Shown: positions 25,629-35,017 of the stretch, piece after piece | How the letters are laid out: every line of letters begins with the position of its first letter | Numbering within the stretch: position 1 is the stretch's first letter | Source: CAYJBH01 sp964370605 | GTDB taxonomy: Bacteria > Bacillota > Clostridia > Oscillospirales > Ruminococcaceae | Reading direction: 5' to 3' | DNA: 64,000 nucleotides | Assembly: GCA_964370605.1 (NCBI GenBank) | Contig: CAYJJX010000008.1 | Location: 1 to 64,000, forward strand | The notes under the pieces: model-generated | Told to the model about the DNA's origin: nothing | Database searches by the model: none | The model's input: only the letters and a program-made list of their open reading frames with translations | Program-made: the position numbers and the translations under genes

Positions 25629-27161
25629 CATCACAGGCGATCACCACCCTGCTCACCCTGCTCTATCGAGGCGAGGCAAACCGTTTTTATCGCAATCTTC
25701 ACCGCGTCGAAGAGGTGCAGTGGGAGTTGTTGCAAAGCATACTTTCAAAAAACAAAGACACCGACTTTGGGAAAAAGCACCGCTTTGCCGATATTTCTTC
25801 GCGGGAGGAATATGAACGCTCGGTGCCAATATCCGATTACGGCGATTATATCGACTATATCGAGCGCATGGCAAAAGGAGAGCAGAATGTTTTGACCGCC
25901 GAGAAGGTCGCCATGTTTGAGATAACAGGCGGCTCGGGCGGTGCATCAAAGTTGATACCCTACACCGCCGGCCTGAAACAGGAGTTTTTATATGGCACAA
26001 AGCCGTGGCTGTATCGCCTTTTCACCGACTATCCGTCGCTTCGGCGGGGGAAAAGCTATTGGTCGATAACACCGCCCACCCACGAGACAAAAGTTACCTC
26101 GGGCGGAATACCGATCGGGTTTGAGGAGGACACCGCCTATTTCGGCAAAATCGAACGTTTTTTGACCGACTTTGTGCTGGTGCGAGACAAAAGTCTTCGA
26201 GAACCGAGTGATATGCAGACCTTTTACCGCAACACCTCCCTTGCCCTACTTTCAGAAAAAGACTTGACACTGATATCGGTCTGGAACCCAAGCTATCTTC
26301 TTTTGATTCTCGACTACATGACCGCAAACGCCGACATGTTGTTGCCGCTGCTCCCCAAAAAAAGGCAAGGCATTGCCCCTTTTCTTAAAATCCGCGACTT
26401 CGAGAGCATCTGGCCCCGTCTTTCACTTATCAGCTGTTGGTGTGACGGCGCGGCGGCAGACGGTGCAAAGACGGTAAGAGAGATTTTTCAAAACGTTTCG
26501 ATCCAGCCGAAAGGCATACTCTCCACCGAGGCTTTCATGACCATTCCACATGGCTTCCGACCTCTTTCCATACTCAGCTATCGCTCTCATTATTTTGAGT
26601 TTCTAAATATGAAAAGCAAAAAGCTGTTTCGCTATACCGAACTTGAAAAAGGAGAGTGTTACGAGATCATTTTTACCACTTCGGGCGGTTTTTACCGNNN
26701 NNNNNNNCATTGTCATGGCAGAGGAGATGGACGATGCCACCGGTCTGCCGCTACTACGCTTTATGGGAAGATCTGACAAGACGGCGGACTATCACGGCGA
26801 AAAACTCAACGAGCTGTTTGTCAAAGACGTTTTGAATCGGCTCAAAATTCAAAATTTTGAAAATCGTTTTTGTCTTGTCGCCTATGAGGACGGACGATAT
26901 GTCCTGTTTTTAGAGGACGGCGACGATGCTCTGCCACTTGCAGAACATTTTGACGAACTGCTCTGCGAGGGATATCACTATAAACTTTGTCGTGATCTCG
27001 GTCAGTTGAAACAGGCAGAGATATGCCCCATCTATGGCGATGTGCGCAGTGGATACCTTAATTTTTATCTTGCAAAGGGTCGAAAGCTGGGCGACATAAA
27101 ACCGGAAACACTGTCGCTTCAAAGCGGATTCGGTAACTTTTTTAACAGGGAGAAAGATTGA
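25619..27161 (+). CDS. GH3 family acyl/amino-acid ligase-like protein, split by an assembly gap
   Basis: Member of the GH3 branch of adenylate-forming enzymes, which in plants join acyl acids to amino acids. About 510 residues. The N-terminal half contains VPISDYGDYIDYIERM and the ATP motif FEITGGSGGASKLIPYT; later STEAFMTIPHG and the adenylate-site strand TTSGGFYR. Ten Ns at 26698-26707 break the reading frame: the part before the gap is in frame with 25619 and the part after with 26643, so the true gap length is a multiple of three. In homologues the lost piece is about YRxGD, which would fit roughly 15 bases. The gene is therefore probably intact in the organism. Confidence 0.85.
26698..26707. 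other. Assembly gap (10 N)
   Basis: Ten unknown bases inside the GH3 gene. The frame change across it means the stated length is a placeholder and not a mutation. Confidence 0.97.
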
Positions 27162-28495
27162 TGAAACTTGCTCTTTTAGCGCCTGCCGGTGCGATGCACC
27201 GCTATAACGGTTCTTTTACGAAAACCTTGCAATACGCACCGCTCACCCTCACCAGTCTTGCCTCGCTTGTGCCGAGTGATCTCAATATCGAAACGGTGCT
27301 TTTCGACGAGACGGTAGAGCCGATACCGCTCGACCTTGAGTGTGATATCATCGCCATGACCTGCATAACCGGTACCGCCCCACGGTGTTATGCCTTTGCC
27401 GACTATTTTCGCAAAAAGGGCATTACGGTGGTGCTCGGCGGCGTCCACCCCTCGCTCATGCCGCAAGAGGCGGCAGAACATGCCGACAGCGTGATGACCG
27501 GTTTTTCGGAGCAAACCTTTCCCGAAATGCTGTATGATTTTTCAAAAAACGAGCTAAAAAGGCTTTATCGACAGAACTGTGACTATACCATCGCAAACAA
27601 ACCGATACCATCACGACATCTACTGAAAAAAGGCAGTTACATCACCACCGCAACGGTAGAGGTTATTCGAGGTTGTGCCCACCCTTGCACCTTTTGTGCC
27701 TATCCCGCCGCATTCGGTCGTGTGACCTACCCTCGCCCGGTCGAAGAGGTCATCTCAGAGCTTCGTGACCTGAAAAGCAAGATCATCGTTTTTCCCGACG
27801 TGAATCTCATCGCCGACGTAGAATATGCAAAAAAACTTTTCACCGCCATGATACCGCTGAAAAAGTATTGGCTCGGCCTCGTGACCTCCACCGTCGGTCT
27901 TGACGATGAACTCATCACCCTTTTTCGCAAGAGCGGTTGCAAAGGTCTGCTCATCGGCTTTGAATCCATTGTCGAGGAATCGCAAGGATATGTCCGAAAG
28001 GTCAGCAATCGCTTTTTGGACTATAAAGAACTGATGAACAAACTTCACTCAAACGGAATATTGGTACAGGGTTGTTTTGCATTTGGCGGCGACGAAGAGG
28101 ACGTTTCGATATTTGAGCGAACGGCAGAGCTGGTGCTCAAGACAAAAATTGATCTCCCTCGTTACAGCGTACTCACCCCCTTTCCCGGCACTGAGCTCTA
28201 TCGCTCTTTACAGGAACAGGATCGAATAACACAACATAACTGGGCGCTCTACGACGTGGAACATGTAGTCTTTCGCCCTGCCAAGATGACACAGGAACAG
28301 CTGATGGACGGAATAACTTTTTGCTGGAAAGAGACGTACGACACAAAAAATATACTGCGACGCCTTGCCCCGTTTAGACACAGTCCGTGGCTGTCGTTGC
28401 CGCTCAATCTCGGCTATAAAAAATATGCCGATCGATATGAGCATTACACCGCCGAGGTGATGTGTGACAACTCCGACATACCGAGTGAGGTGTAG
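27161..28495 (+). CDS. B12-binding-type radical SAM protein 4 (subtype A)
   Basis: 444 residues. The N-terminus (GSFTKTLQYAPLTLTSLASL) is the partner of protein 1 and differs from 2, 3 and 5. The Rossmann-like domain has GGVHPSLMPQEAAEHAD; radical SAM cysteines are C172, C176, C179 (IRGCAHPCTFC). The C-terminal block FPGTELYRSLQEQDRI followed by VVFRPAKMTQEQL also tracks protein 1. Start: ATG 27161 shares one base with the GH3 stop (TGATG). Same operon. Confidence 0.88.
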   Translation: MKLALLAPAGAMHRYNGSFTKTLQYAPLTLTSLASLVPSDLNIETVLFDETVEPIPLDLECDIIAMTCITGTAPRCYAFADYFRKKGITVVLGGVHPSLMPQEAAEHADSVMTGFSEQTFPEMLYDFSKNELKRLYRQNCDYTIANKPIPSRHLLKKGSYITTATVEVIRGCAHPCTFCAYPAAFGRVTYPRPVEEVISELRDLKSKIIVFPDVNLIADVEYAKKLFTAMIPLKKYWLGLVTSTVGLDDELITLFRKSGCKGLLIGFESIVEESQGYVRKVSNRFLDYKELMNKLHSNGILVQGCFAFGGDEEDVSIFERTAELVLKTKIDLPRYSVLTPFPGTELYRSLQEQDRITQHNWALYDVEHVVFRPAKMTQEQLMDGITFCWKETYDTKNILRRLAPFRHSPWLSLPLNLGYKKYADRYEHYTAEVMCDNSDIPSEV

Positions 28496-28497
28496 CG

Positions 28498-29829
28498 ATG
28501 AGACTGACAATGATACTTCCCGCCATCGGAAAAAAGCAAAAAGAGCGATATATCGGCAGTTGGAAGATGGAACCGCTGACCATGGCGGTGCTGGCGGCGG
28601 CGCTCCCGAGTTATGTCGAGCCGATTTTGTACGACGATCGACTTGAATTGATTGATTATGATGCTCCGACCGACCTTGTGCTGATCACGGTCGAGACCTA
28701 TACCGCCAAACGTTCCTATAAAATTGCGGACGAATTCCGCAAAAGAGGCGTTTTGGTGGTGATGGGCGGTTATCACGTGACCCTTTTGCCGGACGAGGCG
28801 GCGCAACATGCCGACAGCATAATCGTCGGCAATGCCGAGGGAATACTTGCACAGGTGATGGACGATTTTGCCGCAAAAAATCCTAAAAAACGATATAACG
28901 GCGAGACGATGTACAGCGAAAAGCTTCCCGACCATTCAATTTTTGGCAAAAAGAAATATCTTCCGGTCTCGCTGGTGGAGACGGGGCGAGGTTGTTGCTA
29001 TTCCTGTGAATTCTGCGCCATTTCCGGCTATTACAACTGCCAATATCATCGCCGTCCGGTTGAGCATATCATCGCCGATGTCAATCTCCATCGCCATCGA
29101 TACTATTTCATGGTGGACGACAATCTCGTTGCGGATCGAAACCATCTCAAAGAGCTTCTCCCAAGATTGAAAGAAAGCAAGATCAAATGGGCAAGTCAGG
29201 GCACGCTGTCGCTTGCAAACGATCCACAGCTGCTGAAGTCAATGAAAGATAGCGGCTGTGAAATTATTCTTGTAGGATTTGAGAGCCTGAATGATAACAA
29301 CCTGCTCCAGATGAATAAAAAGGTGAATATCACCAAGACACAACGTGACGAGCTGGTGCAACGAATTCACGATGCCGGCATCGGAATCTATGCCACCTTT
29401 GTTTTTGGCTACGACGAGGATGACGAGGGGACGGTGCAAGAGGCACTTCGTTTTTCGGAAAAACATCGGTTTTATACTGCCGCTTTTAATCACCTGTTGC
29501 CTTTCCCCGGAACAGCGCTGTATGACCGACTGCAAGCACAGGATCGACTACTCTTTGATCGTTGGTGGTTGCAGGACGACTACAACTATGGCGAGCTTTC
29601 CTTTCGTCCCAAAAAATTGACCGCCGAAGCGCTCAGCAGAGCGTGTCTTGAGGCACGCCGTGAATTTTCTCGCTTTCACAATGTCATGCCGCGAGGAATC
29701 CAGGCAATGGGGCACGCAAGCCCTGCAATTTGGTCACTTTTTTGGGGCATGAACCTGCGAATCGGCGGTGAGGTAGATCAAAAAATGAACATTCCCATCG
29801 GAGAGAATCTCGATGAGCTTCCAAAATAG
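28498..29829 (+). CDS. B12-binding-type radical SAM protein 5 (subtype B)
   Basis: 443 residues, two bases after the stop of protein 4. N-terminal SWKMEPLTMAVLAAALP, YDDRLELIDY and ITVETYTAKRSYKIADEF are close to protein 3. Radical SAM cysteines C166, C170, C173 lie in GRGCCYSCEFC. The C-terminus has FPGTALYDRLQAQDRLL and WWLQDDYNYGE. The proteins 4-5 pair repeats the A-B order of proteins 1-2/3. The stop overlaps the next gene by 17 bases. Confidence 0.88.
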   Translation: MRLTMILPAIGKKQKERYIGSWKMEPLTMAVLAAALPSYVEPILYDDRLELIDYDAPTDLVLITVETYTAKRSYKIADEFRKRGVLVVMGGYHVTLLPDEAAQHADSIIVGNAEGILAQVMDDFAAKNPKKRYNGETMYSEKLPDHSIFGKKKYLPVSLVETGRGCCYSCEFCAISGYYNCQYHRRPVEHIIADVNLHRHRYYFMVDDNLVADRNHLKELLPRLKESKIKWASQGTLSLANDPQLLKSMKDSGCEIILVGFESLNDNNLLQMNKKVNITKTQRDELVQRIHDAGIGIYATFVFGYDEDDEGTVQEALRFSEKHRFYTAAFNHLLPFPGTALYDRLQAQDRLLFDRWWLQDDYNYGELSFRPKKLTAEALSRACLEARREFSRFHNVMPRGIQAMGHASPAIWSLFWGMNLRIGGEVDQKMNIPIGENLDELPK

Positions 29830-30868
29830 ATACAGTTTTTCCCATGCCGCAAAAGAAGATGCTCACGGCATAAAAGAGTTGTTCGAGGCACAGAGCTTTG
29901 AGGGCAATATCGGCGTGCAGTTTTTGCGGGGAGAAGATCCTGTTTCTTCGCTCTTGCGTGAAGGGGAGGCGGTCTGCCTTGTTCTTCGGGATAACGAGCA
30001 AGACAAAATAATCGGAATGGGCGGCTGTGTCATTCGACAGGGTTTTATCGGTGGCGAGCAAAAAAACATCGGCTACCTGACCGGCCTCAAGCTACTGCCG
30101 CAGTATCACAAAAAATTCCCCGGCATTGCGGCGGCATATCGCTGGATTGCGGACAACACAAAACAGGTGGATTACTATTACACCACCATACTGTCGGAAA
30201 ATACTTATGTCCATAAAATGCTGGAAAAAAGGCGTAAAAATATGCCGATATATCACTACCTCGGCGACTACCGCACCTTTATATTCAAATCGGGCGGCAA
30301 AAAACGCATCTTGAAAGGATTGACATTCGGCAGATGCACCGAAAAAGAGGCACTGGAGTTCTATCACGAAAAGGCGGCAAAACACGAGTTTTCGGTGCTA
30401 TCACCACTCCAAAACGATCTGCAAAATGCAAGCTTCTTTGCGCTGTACAAGGACAAAAACCCCATCGCAATCGCCTACGCACTGGATCAAAGGGAGTATA
30501 AACAATATATAATACGCTCCTATGGCGGCATAGTCAAGCTTCTTCGCTATCTCCTGACAGGAGTTTTCGGCTACCCCAAATTCCCAAAAAAAAACCAAAC
30601 GGTCGGCATCGCATCGGCAGGGATATATCTCGGGCAACAAACAAAAAAGGAAGAGATCGACTTTTTGCTCGACCGATTGCTCGTTGATTACACCGACACC
30701 GACATGGTGATGATCGGTGCCCATTCAAATCATCCGCTTTTTGAAACGCTAAGCAAACGGCGGCACATCGCCTATGATGCTCGATTGTATCAAGTCAGTT
30801 TCAATACCGACGAAAGCGACCTGCTCGATATCGACTGTACGGCGGCGATTGAGGTTGCGTTTCAATAA
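29813..30868 (+). CDS. GNAT-type N-acyltransferase-like protein
   Basis: 351 residues, probably two acyltransferase-like domains. The N-terminal part has KEDAHGIKELFEAQ, a substrate strand with CLVLRDNEQDKIIGMGGCVI, and IGYLTGLKLLPQYHKKFPGIAAA, which resembles the acetyl-CoA loop region (usually R/Q-x-x-G-x-A). The C-terminal part has no clear motif. It overlaps protein 5 and is the last gene of the operon. Substrate and activity unknown; an acyl-transfer step with the GH3 enzyme is an inference. Confidence 0.75.
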   Translation: MSFQNRYSFSHAAKEDAHGIKELFEAQSFEGNIGVQFLRGEDPVSSLLREGEAVCLVLRDNEQDKIIGMGGCVIRQGFIGGEQKNIGYLTGLKLLPQYHKKFPGIAAAYRWIADNTKQVDYYYTTILSENTYVHKMLEKRRKNMPIYHYLGDYRTFIFKSGGKKRILKGLTFGRCTEKEALEFYHEKAAKHEFSVLSPLQNDLQNASFFALYKDKNPIAIAYALDQREYKQYIIRSYGGIVKLLRYLLTGVFGYPKFPKKNQTVGIASAGIYLGQQTKKEEIDFLLDRLLVDYTDTDMVMIGAHSNHPLFETLSKRRHIAYDARLYQVSFNTDESDLLDIDCTAAIEVAFQ

Positions 30869-31002
30869 TCTCTATAACTTATCCGAATGCCCCCAACAAT
30901 ATCAAGCACTTGAATTGTCGGCGAATGCGCAATATTTTTAGGCGATGAATAATTTTTAGCGATCAATCGCGACCTGATTTTCCCAGAGTATTTCCCCTGT
31001 CA

Positions 31003-32301
31003 TCAACGTGCCACATCTCCAACGGCTACACGCTTTATCCCTGCAAGGCGAAGCAATTCTACATGGGGTTGCTCGATGACCTGACCTGCAAACAACACCA
31101 CCGTACCCGGGGGGCAGGGCGCGACTGTATCGGCAGAGATTCTACCGACCGCTTGATCGATGTCGACTGACATTTCAATCCGGCGAAAGACGGTAATGGT
31201 CGGGAGCACCAACCGCGGAAGTGGAAGCTTCACAGGGTAATAATCATCGTTTGGTGACGAGGCGGCTACCAGCATGTCGAGCGCCTTTTCAAGTGCGGCA
31301 AAGTCTCGCTCGTTGTTAAACGGCGACGGCATAAACAACACCCTCGAAACGTTACAAAGCTCCGACATAATACCAAAATAACGAAGCACTTCCTCGACAT
31401 GTTTGATGTCGAGGTTGTTTTTTCTGGGCGAAAATGCAATTTTAAGCGGTTCATCGTTTTGCAACAGAAACGATCCATACCGTTCTTTTAATCGAAGCGA
31501 CCGACGAACCGCCTCAGAAAAGTCTATTTTTCCGGACGAAAGGGCGCGAATGGTACGATCCATCGAGTACATCACCGGATATGGCGGACTGGTGGTGGAA
31601 AGTATATTCAGTATCCGTCGCACGCCATCGACAGCATCTTTATCCTTGAGATGAATCAACGCCGCCGGAGTCAACATTCCCAGCGTCTTGGAACCGCTGT
31701 CGACCACAATGTCACCGCCGAGTAACAGTGGGTGAAACAATCGATGTTCTCTCGACAAGAATCGAAGATATCCACCATGCGCATTATCCACGATGACCTT
31801 GACGCCAAACTCTCGACAAACCGTCATGAGCTCTGCAAGGTTCAGTATGTTGCCATCATAATCGCAGTAACAAAAAAATACTGCCGTGACCTTATTTTTT
31901 TCTAAAGCCGTACGAAGCTCACGCGGCTCAATTTTGTTGCCCTGCGTCTCGACAAACGACAGTCGCAGACCAAAGATAGCGGCGGCATCGGCAAGGCAGC
32001 GGTGGGTCGGCACCGCCGCAAGCAGTGTTGTTCCATAGCCGCAGGTATACCCTATGGCGGCTTTCAACGCTGTACTGCAACCGGAGGTGCAATACAGCGT
32101 GTCACCACTCTCAAAAAGTTCACTACAAAGTCGTTCGCTCTCACGAAGAGCGCCTTTAGGATCGGCGGCATTGTCCGACTCCGGCTGTTCTGTGAGGTCG
32201 AGCGAGTGTAGTCCTCTCGGCTCTGCCCGTCCTTTATGTGCCGGAACGCAAAAGCTATGCAGTGTCTCCTTCAGTCGTTCCAGATCTCGATAAAAACTCA
32301 T
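31003..32301 (-). CDS. Orn/Lys/Arg decarboxylase-family PLP enzyme (SpeA/YaaO-like)
   Basis: 432 residues, fold-type I PLP enzyme of the group I decarboxylase family. VPAHKGR near the start, TSGCSTALKAAI (phosphate loop), VIVDNAHGGYLRF (PLP Asp) and VVDSGSKTLGMLTPAALIHL with the PLP lysine are visible. The usual SxHK is SGSK here, a change near the cofactor lysine. Substrate (arginine, lysine or ornithine) cannot be called. Start: ATG 32301, one base after the queG-like stop; the longer ORF from 32322 overlaps it. Cotranscribed with the queG-like gene. Confidence 0.85.
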   Translation of the reverse strand: MSFYRDLERLKETLHSFCVPAHKGRAEPRGLHSLDLTEQPESDNAADPKGALRESERLCSELFESGDTLYCTSGCSTALKAAIGYTCGYGTTLLAAVPTHRCLADAAAIFGLRLSFVETQGNKIEPRELRTALEKNKVTAVFFCYCDYDGNILNLAELMTVCREFGVKVIVDNAHGGYLRFLSREHRLFHPLLLGGDIVVDSGSKTLGMLTPAALIHLKDKDAVDGVRRILNILSTTSPPYPVMYSMDRTIRALSSGKIDFSEAVRRSLRLKERYGSFLLQNDEPLKIAFSPRKNNLDIKHVEEVLRYFGIMSELCNVSRVLFMPSPFNNERDFAALEKALDMLVAASSPNDDYYPVKLPLPRLVLPTITVFRRIEMSVDIDQAVGRISADTVAPCPPGTVVLFAGQVIEQPHVELLRLAGIKRVAVGDVAR

Positions 32302-32302
32302 G

Positions 32303-33136
32303 TTACTTTTTCTTTCCCACAATATTAATGTTGCGACGAATGACCGCCTCGCCTCTCCATTCCGGCGACCTCCCTTTGAGCTGACGGCCGAGCGAAAGTG
32401 ACGAGTAATTTGGATTTACATCGTCGCAAAAACAGTCAAGCCCTCGAGGCAAGTTGACATTTGCGGGACAAATGAGTTGGCAAATATCACAGCCGTAGAT
32501 ACTCCCTGAACGTTTCAAAATTTCCGCCTTTTCGATGGAAAGTTCACCTTTTTGCTGACTTATATATGATGCGCAAAGGGTTCTGTCGAATTGATCGACA
32601 CTCTCCCCTATCGCACCGCCGGGGCAAACCTCGGCACATTTTCCACAACCAATGCATTCCTGCGCTCGGTGTCGCACCACATAAAAGAGTTCGGGCGGTG
32701 CATCGGTTATCACGGTGGCTATGTACAAAAAACTACCAAACTGTTCATTTTGAAGAAGATTATTTCTTCCTTTTTTCCCAAGTCCGGCCTCCTGCGCCGC
32801 GTTTACCTCATGAAACGGCGAGTTATCCACATACAGCGTGAAAAAATATTCAGAATATCGCTCCCTGAGCCTCTCAAGCTCCGGTTCCATCAGCCGTGCA
32901 ATGACTCGGTGATAATCCTGCTGGGTGGCGAAAATGGCGGCATTTCCACCTGCCGCTTCGTCACAATAATATGGAAAAATCGCCACCAACATGGTTTTTA
33001 TTCCGTTTGGCACCTTTCGCGAATCGCAATTCTTGCGCACCAGCCCACTCCAAAAAGCAATCGCTGCCGACGGAACCGGCAACGAAAACGGTGATAATTC
33101 TCTTTCGCTCAAACAGCACCCCATATAATTAAACAC
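32303..33136 (-). CDS. QueG-like iron-sulfur protein (epoxyqueuosine reductase family, short form)
   Basis: 277 residues with two 4Fe-4S clusters: CIGCGKCAEVCPGGAIGE and GCDICQLICPAN plus an upstream Cys. N-terminal LPVPSAAIAFWSG is similar to the QueG corrinoid-binding region, and EAGLGKKGRNNLLQNEQFGSF matches the family signature. QueG uses a cobalamin cofactor to reduce epoxyqueuosine in tRNA. It is about 100 residues shorter than full-length QueG, lacking the C-terminal HEAT-like part, so it could be a short homologue with another role. Weak promoter; start ATG 33136 as given. Confidence 0.78.
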   Translation of the reverse strand: MFNYMGCCLSERELSPFSLPVPSAAIAFWSGLVRKNCDSRKVPNGIKTMLVAIFPYYCDEAAGGNAAIFATQQDYHRVIARLMEPELERLRERYSEYFFTLYVDNSPFHEVNAAQEAGLGKKGRNNLLQNEQFGSFLYIATVITDAPPELFYVVRHRAQECIGCGKCAEVCPGGAIGESVDQFDRTLCASYISQQKGELSIEKAEILKRSGSIYGCDICQLICPANVNLPRGLDCFCDDVNPNYSSLSLGRQLKGRSPEWRGEAVIRRNINIVGKKK

Positions 33137-33336
33137 TCTGTAAAATCAAATAATTTTCAATCAAAAATCAAATTTGCGTAAAATCAGAGTTTTTCAACCC
33201 TTTCAACAAGTTTTCAACAACTATTCAGCCTAGCGAGTATACATAAAGTTATAACAGCTTGTCGTTTCTTCAAATTCGAAATGCATTTTTTATCGCAATA
33301 ATTGTAACACAAAAATCGCATTTTTGCAACATTGCG

Positions 33337-33367
33337 GAATAGCGCACGGCAAAGGCGGGGTATAATA
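33337..33367 (+). promoter_or_regulatory. Candidate sigma-G-type promoter of spoVAC-spoVAD
   Basis: GAATA (33337-33341), 19-base spacer, TATAATA (33361-33367). This resembles GMATA-N17/18-CATWMTA of forespore sigma-G genes with one mismatch and one extra spacer base. No sigma-A -35 box matches. SpoVA genes are under sigma-G in Bacillus and Clostridia. Confidence 0.5.
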
Positions 33368-33415
33368 TAGTTGTTCAACTAATGTACATTGAGCAGATCG
33401 AAAGGAACAACTCAA

Positions 33416-33865
33416 ATGAAAACTAGCAACCGAACGTATGAAAGTATGGTTAAAAAGAATATTCCACCGTCTAAACGGCTTAAAGACTTTATCTTTGCTT
33501 TTTTAGTTGGTGGAGCTTTTTGCACGCTGGGCCAACTTCTTCGCAACCTGTGTTTCTTTTTCGAAATGGACGAACAAATGACCGGATTGGTCGTGTCGGT
33601 ATCGCTGATCGGGCTTTCAATAACCCTTACCGCACTCGGTCTTTATGCAAAACTAGCAAGAATTGCCGGTGCCGGATCACTTGTGCCGATTACCGGTTTT
33701 GCTAATGCGGTAGCATCTCCTGCCATAGAATTCAAGGCAGAGGGATGGCTGACCGGCGTAGCGGTCAGGATGTTTCAGATCGCAGGTCCTGTCATTGTGC
33801 TGGGGATTCTCTACACCTCGTCAATTGGATTGATATATCACATCATTTTGAAAATAATTGTATAG
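33416..33865 (+). CDS. spoVAC: Stage V sporulation protein AC
   Basis: 149-residue membrane protein of the SpoVAC/SpoVAE family, a forespore channel component for uptake and release of dipicolinic acid. Four hydrophobic segments; FLVGGAFCTLGQLL and ITGFANAVASPAIEFKAEGW are typical. Start: ATG 33416 nine bases after AAAGGAAC. It is followed by spoVAD 138 bases on; spoVAE is 12 kb away. Confidence 0.94.
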   Translation: MKTSNRTYESMVKKNIPPSKRLKDFIFAFLVGGAFCTLGQLLRNLCFFFEMDEQMTGLVVSVSLIGLSITLTALGLYAKLARIAGAGSLVPITGFANAVASPAIEFKAEGWLTGVAVRMFQIAGPVIVLGILYTSSIGLIYHIILKIIV

Positions 33866-34003
33866 CGGGTCGTTTTCCCTATTTTTCATTTTCTCGCAGT
33901 ATATACAGATGCTGCATTGCAACGCCTCTTGATCATGTCACTTCTGTGTTGCTATTGCGACCCACAAGTTTCGCAATATCGTTCTTACAAAAAAGGAATC
34001 ATT

Positions 34004-34981
34004 ATGATAGAATTCTCAAACCCACCCTCGATTGTCGCAACGGCGGCGGTAGGCGGAAAAAAGGAAAAGAGCGGACCGTACGGATATGGTTTCGACGAAA
34101 CGTATGAAGATGAAAAGCTCGGTACTACAAGCTGGGAGCTAGCCGAAGCCGAGATGCAGTTTCGCGCGGTAGAAAAGCTATATGAAAAGACAAAAATTCG
34201 ACCCGAACTGATGTTCGCAGGAGACCTGCAAAGCCAGTGCACCGCCTCATCTATGACAGCAAGACGATTGCAGCTTCCGTTTGTGGGCATGTTCGGAGCC
34301 TGCTCCACCATAACCGAAATCGTTGCTACCGCCGCTTGTTTTGTGGCGGGTGGCTTTGCACAAGATGCACTATGTGTGACATCGAGTCATTTTTGCAGTG
34401 CAGAGCGACAATTCCGCACACCGCTAGATTACGGAAGCAAACGAAGTTCTACCGCCCAATGGACAGTGACTGCCGCCGGTGCCGTTATGGTAGCACACAA
34501 CGACCGACCACCCTTTATCAGGAGCGTAATGTTTGGCCGTGTCATCGATCTTGCAATCAAGGATGCAACAAACATGGGGGCGGCGATGGCACCTGCCGCC
34601 GCCGACACGCTACTTCGCTATCTCAAACATTCCGGCACAACACCCGAACAATATTCAGTCATCTATACCGGAGACCTCGGAAAACATGGCAGTAAGCTAT
34701 TTTGTGAATTGATGCGCCGTGATGGCGTCAATATCAACAATCATGTCGACTGTGGCACGGTGATATTTGATCTTGAAACGCAAAATGTTGAATGTGGTGG
34801 TTCCGGTTGTGGTTGCGGCGGCTCGATGCTCGGCATAAAAATTATCCCCGACCTTCTAAAGAACGAGGATAAAAAGGGCAGAGTGTTGTTCATGGCGACC
34901 GGTGCTCTGCTAAGCCCGGTTACGGTCGGGCAGACCGAGACAATTCCCGGCATCGCCCATCTTATCGAGTTGACACTGTAA
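34004..34981 (+). CDS. spoVAD: Stage V sporulation protein AD
   Basis: 325-residue thiolase-fold protein that binds dipicolinic acid in the spore inner membrane. The pattern FGACSTITEIVATAACFVAGG, SSHFCSAERQFRTPLDYG and a glycine/cysteine patch GGSGCGCGGSMLG late in the protein fit the family. Start: ATG 34004 after AAAAGGAATC. The same reading frame extends upstream to 33917, but without a ribosome binding site. Confidence 0.94.
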   Translation: MIEFSNPPSIVATAAVGGKKEKSGPYGYGFDETYEDEKLGTTSWELAEAEMQFRAVEKLYEKTKIRPELMFAGDLQSQCTASSMTARRLQLPFVGMFGACSTITEIVATAACFVAGGFAQDALCVTSSHFCSAERQFRTPLDYGSKRSSTAQWTVTAAGAVMVAHNDRPPFIRSVMFGRVIDLAIKDATNMGAAMAPAAADTLLRYLKHSGTTPEQYSVIYTGDLGKHGSKLFCELMRRDGVNINNHVDCGTVIFDLETQNVECGGSGCGCGGSMLGIKIIPDLLKNEDKKGRVLFMATGALLSPVTVGQTETIPGIAHLIELTL

Positions 34982-35017
34982 TGTCCGGACTACTTCAGTC
35001 GACCAGCTGTGCGACAA

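Noticed and set aside
33180..33240. TTTTCAACA-like clusters as DnaA boxes
   Set aside because: Only loose matches; no TTATCCACA array or AT-rich unwinding element around them.
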